Under the pieces are notes generated by a model that was not told the origin of the DNA, searched no databases, and was given only the letters and a program-made list of their open reading frames with translations. This document shows, piece by piece, positions 6,059-7,063 of a stretch of DNA of 7,063 nt. The stretch is taken from the NCBI GenBank assembly GCA_016462095.1, contig JAEMTW010000096.1, positions 1 to 7,063 of the forward strand. Reading direction: 5' to 3'. How positions within the stretch are numbered: the first letter of the stretch is position 1; every line of letters begins with the position of its first letter. Origin of the DNA: Thermoleophilia bacterium. Its GTDB lineage: Bacteria; Actinomycetota; Thermoleophilia; Gaiellales; F1-60-MAGs149. The position numbers were made by a program, and so were the translations under genes.

Positions 6059-6834
6059 GTGCGTTGCAGCCTTCCTCGCAGGGCGGCGGCCGAGCCGATG
6101 ATGCCCAGCACCGCAATCGCGAAGGCAACCAGGAAGCCGGCGAGAATTGCCGGTCCATCCCAGCCGGTGATGATCAGGCTGCGCACTGCGTCGACGAGGT
6201 ACGTGATCGGATTACCGGTTGCGACCCAGCGAAACCACGTGATCGGGATCAGGTCGAGGGGTAGGTTGATCGTGCTCAGAAAGAGCAGCACGAAGAGCAA
6301 GGGGAAGAGGCCCTGCACGGCTTCGCCATTACCGCTTCGGAGTGCGGCGGCGATCCCAATTGCGCCGAAGCCAACCGCCATCAGGATCACGAGCAGGTAG
6401 ATCACGACCACGCCGGCGACTCCCGAGGCAATTGTGGCGCCGCCGATAAATCCGGCTGCGAGGTAGCACGTGGCTTGAAAGACACCGAGGGTGATCGCCC
6501 CGCCGAGCTGGCCAAGCACCAAAGCCGCTCCGCTCATCGGTGTCAACGAGAGGCGGCTCAGAAAACCCGTTTCAATGTCGGTCGCAAGGTCTGTGCCGGC
6601 ACCGCCCGTTGCGAAGATCGCGCCCTGCATAAACGTCACGGCCAGTGCGAAGTCGAAGTATGAGACGTTCGGAAAACCGGGTAGGTCCTCTGCCGCCTGC
6701 AGGCCTCCGGCGGAGACGAACAGCAGCATGATCGGGAAGATGATCGCCGGAATGATCGCGGCTGGTTGACGGAATGTCCGGCGCACGCTGCGCTCAGAGA
6801 TCACGAGCACTTGGGTGGCGAGTACGGCGCTCAC
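6055..6834 (-). CDS. ABC-2-type transporter permease (first of two)
   Basis: This 259-residue DrrB-like half permease is encoded directly behind the ABC ATPase gene. The GTG start at 6834 overlaps the ATPase stop (GTGA), and its TGA overlaps the next permease's ATG. About six hydrophobic segments are visible, near 25-45, 60-79, 103-128, 137-163, 175-195 and 230-252. The cytoplasmic motif D-I-E-T-G-F at 86-91 is followed by R-L-S-L-T-P, and G-N-P-I-T-Y-L-V-D-A-V-R is at 206-217. These match the corresponding D-F-E-N-G-F and N-P-V-T-F motifs of the second permease, and both share a P-G-F after helix 1, so the two are diverged duplicates. The ribosome binding site is weak, and translation probably relies on coupling to the ATPase gene. 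Its partner and substrate class follow from the operon; no substrate can be read from the sequence. Confidence 0.9.
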   Translation of the reverse strand: MSAVLATQVLVISERSVRRTFRQPAAIIPAIIFPIMLLFVSAGGLQAAEDLPGFPNVSYFDFALAVTFMQGAIFATGGAGTDLATDIETGFLSRLSLTPMSGAALVLGQLGGAITLGVFQATCYLAAGFIGGATIASGVAGVVVIYLLVILMAVGFGAIGIAAALRSGNGEAVQGLFPLLFVLLFLSTINLPLDLIPITWFRWVATGNPITYLVDAVRSLIITGWDGPAILAGFLVAFAIAVLGIIGSAAALRGRLQRT

Positions 6835-7063
6835 GCGGAGGGCGTCTCGTCCTCATCGTTGTCGCCCGACCCCTCGAGTGAACGGCCTGTCTTCTCGAGA
6901 AAGACGTCGTCGAGGGTCGGCTCGCGCAGTCGCAGCTGATGCACGACGATGCCTTGCGCGTCGAGCGCGCGCACGATCGCCGCGACATCGCCGACGCCTT
7001 CGTTGAGGCGAATCGAGGCACTCGTGCCGCGGGTCACCATCGGCTCACCGAACGGTGCGAGTG
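6831..7063 (-). CDS. DrrA-type ABC transporter ATPase, C-terminal part (partial)
   Basis: Only the last 76 residues are inside the window; the nucleotide-binding domain with its Walker motifs lies beyond the right edge. The visible part matches the C-terminal regulatory domain of DrrA-like multidrug ATPases. It contains A-S-I-R-L-N-E, a segment with I-V-R-A-L-D-A-Q-G-I and the family-defining E-P-T-L-D-D-V-F-L-E-K-T-G-R-S-L-E-G. After that motif comes an acidic tail (G-D-N-D-E-D-E-T-P-S-A) ending at a TGA at 6833-6831. DrrA proteins power export of anthracyclines and many other hydrophobic substrates through DrrB-like permeases; here two such permeases follow with 4-base overlaps. The role as an exporter ATPase is firm from family and context, the substrate is not. 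Confidence 0.9.
   Translation of the reverse strand, partial: LAPFGEPMVTRGTSASIRLNEGVGDVAAIVRALDAQGIVVHQLRLREPTLDDVFLEKTGRSLEGSGDNDEDETPSA

Noticed and set aside
1..7063. Mobile element, phage, toxin-antitoxin, CRISPR or RNA gene
   Set aside because: No transposase, terminal inverted repeats, spaced direct repeats, integrase or tRNA-like sequence was seen; nearly every base belongs to genes with ordinary housekeeping or transport roles.

Overview
The window is a gene-dense, high-GC bacterial stretch with frequent GTG starts, G/C-ending codons and many 4-base or 8-base gene overlaps. This composition, the short-Q-loop cytochrome bd genes and the DrrA-type exporter suggest a high-GC actinobacterium-like genome, possibly Thermoleophilia. 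That placement is inference from style, since no rRNA or lineage marker is present.

Plus strand, 1-5285. The window opens inside the 3' end of an unrecognised gene (to 292). A short-chain dehydrogenase/reductase (314-1084) follows after 21 bases. After a 65-base gap come the two core subunits of a cytochrome bd-type quinol oxidase, cydA (1150-2490) and cydB (2483-3502, overlapping cydA by 8 bases). A gene for an unrecognised 126-residue protein with four predicted membrane helices (3499-3879) overlaps cydB by 4 bases (GTGA). These three genes look translationally coupled, so the small protein is a candidate accessory factor or subunit of the oxidase. A possible 28-codon ORF (3879-3965) fills most of the next gap. 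An M20-family metallopeptidase/amidohydrolase gene (3975-5285) ends the plus-strand block.

Minus strand, 7063-5282. A DrrA-type ABC ATPase (only its C-terminal 76 residues are inside the window) is followed by two paralogous ABC-2-type permease genes. All junctions overlap by 4 bases (GTGA, then ATGA), so this is one tightly coupled exporter operon read toward the M20 gene. The last permease and the M20 gene converge tail to tail, and their stop codons share the palindrome CTAG at 5282-5285.

Functionally, the oxidase transfers electrons from quinol to oxygen in the cytoplasmic membrane. The exporter would move a hydrophobic or drug-like substrate outward, but that substrate cannot be read from the sequence. 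The SDR and M20 enzymes are soluble and have no clear link to either membrane system. No RNA gene, CRISPR array, insertion sequence or phage element was seen, and no gene-free stretch exceeds 100 bases. The least explained items are the four-helix protein behind cydB, the small ORF before the M20 gene and the unusual codon use of the first gene.
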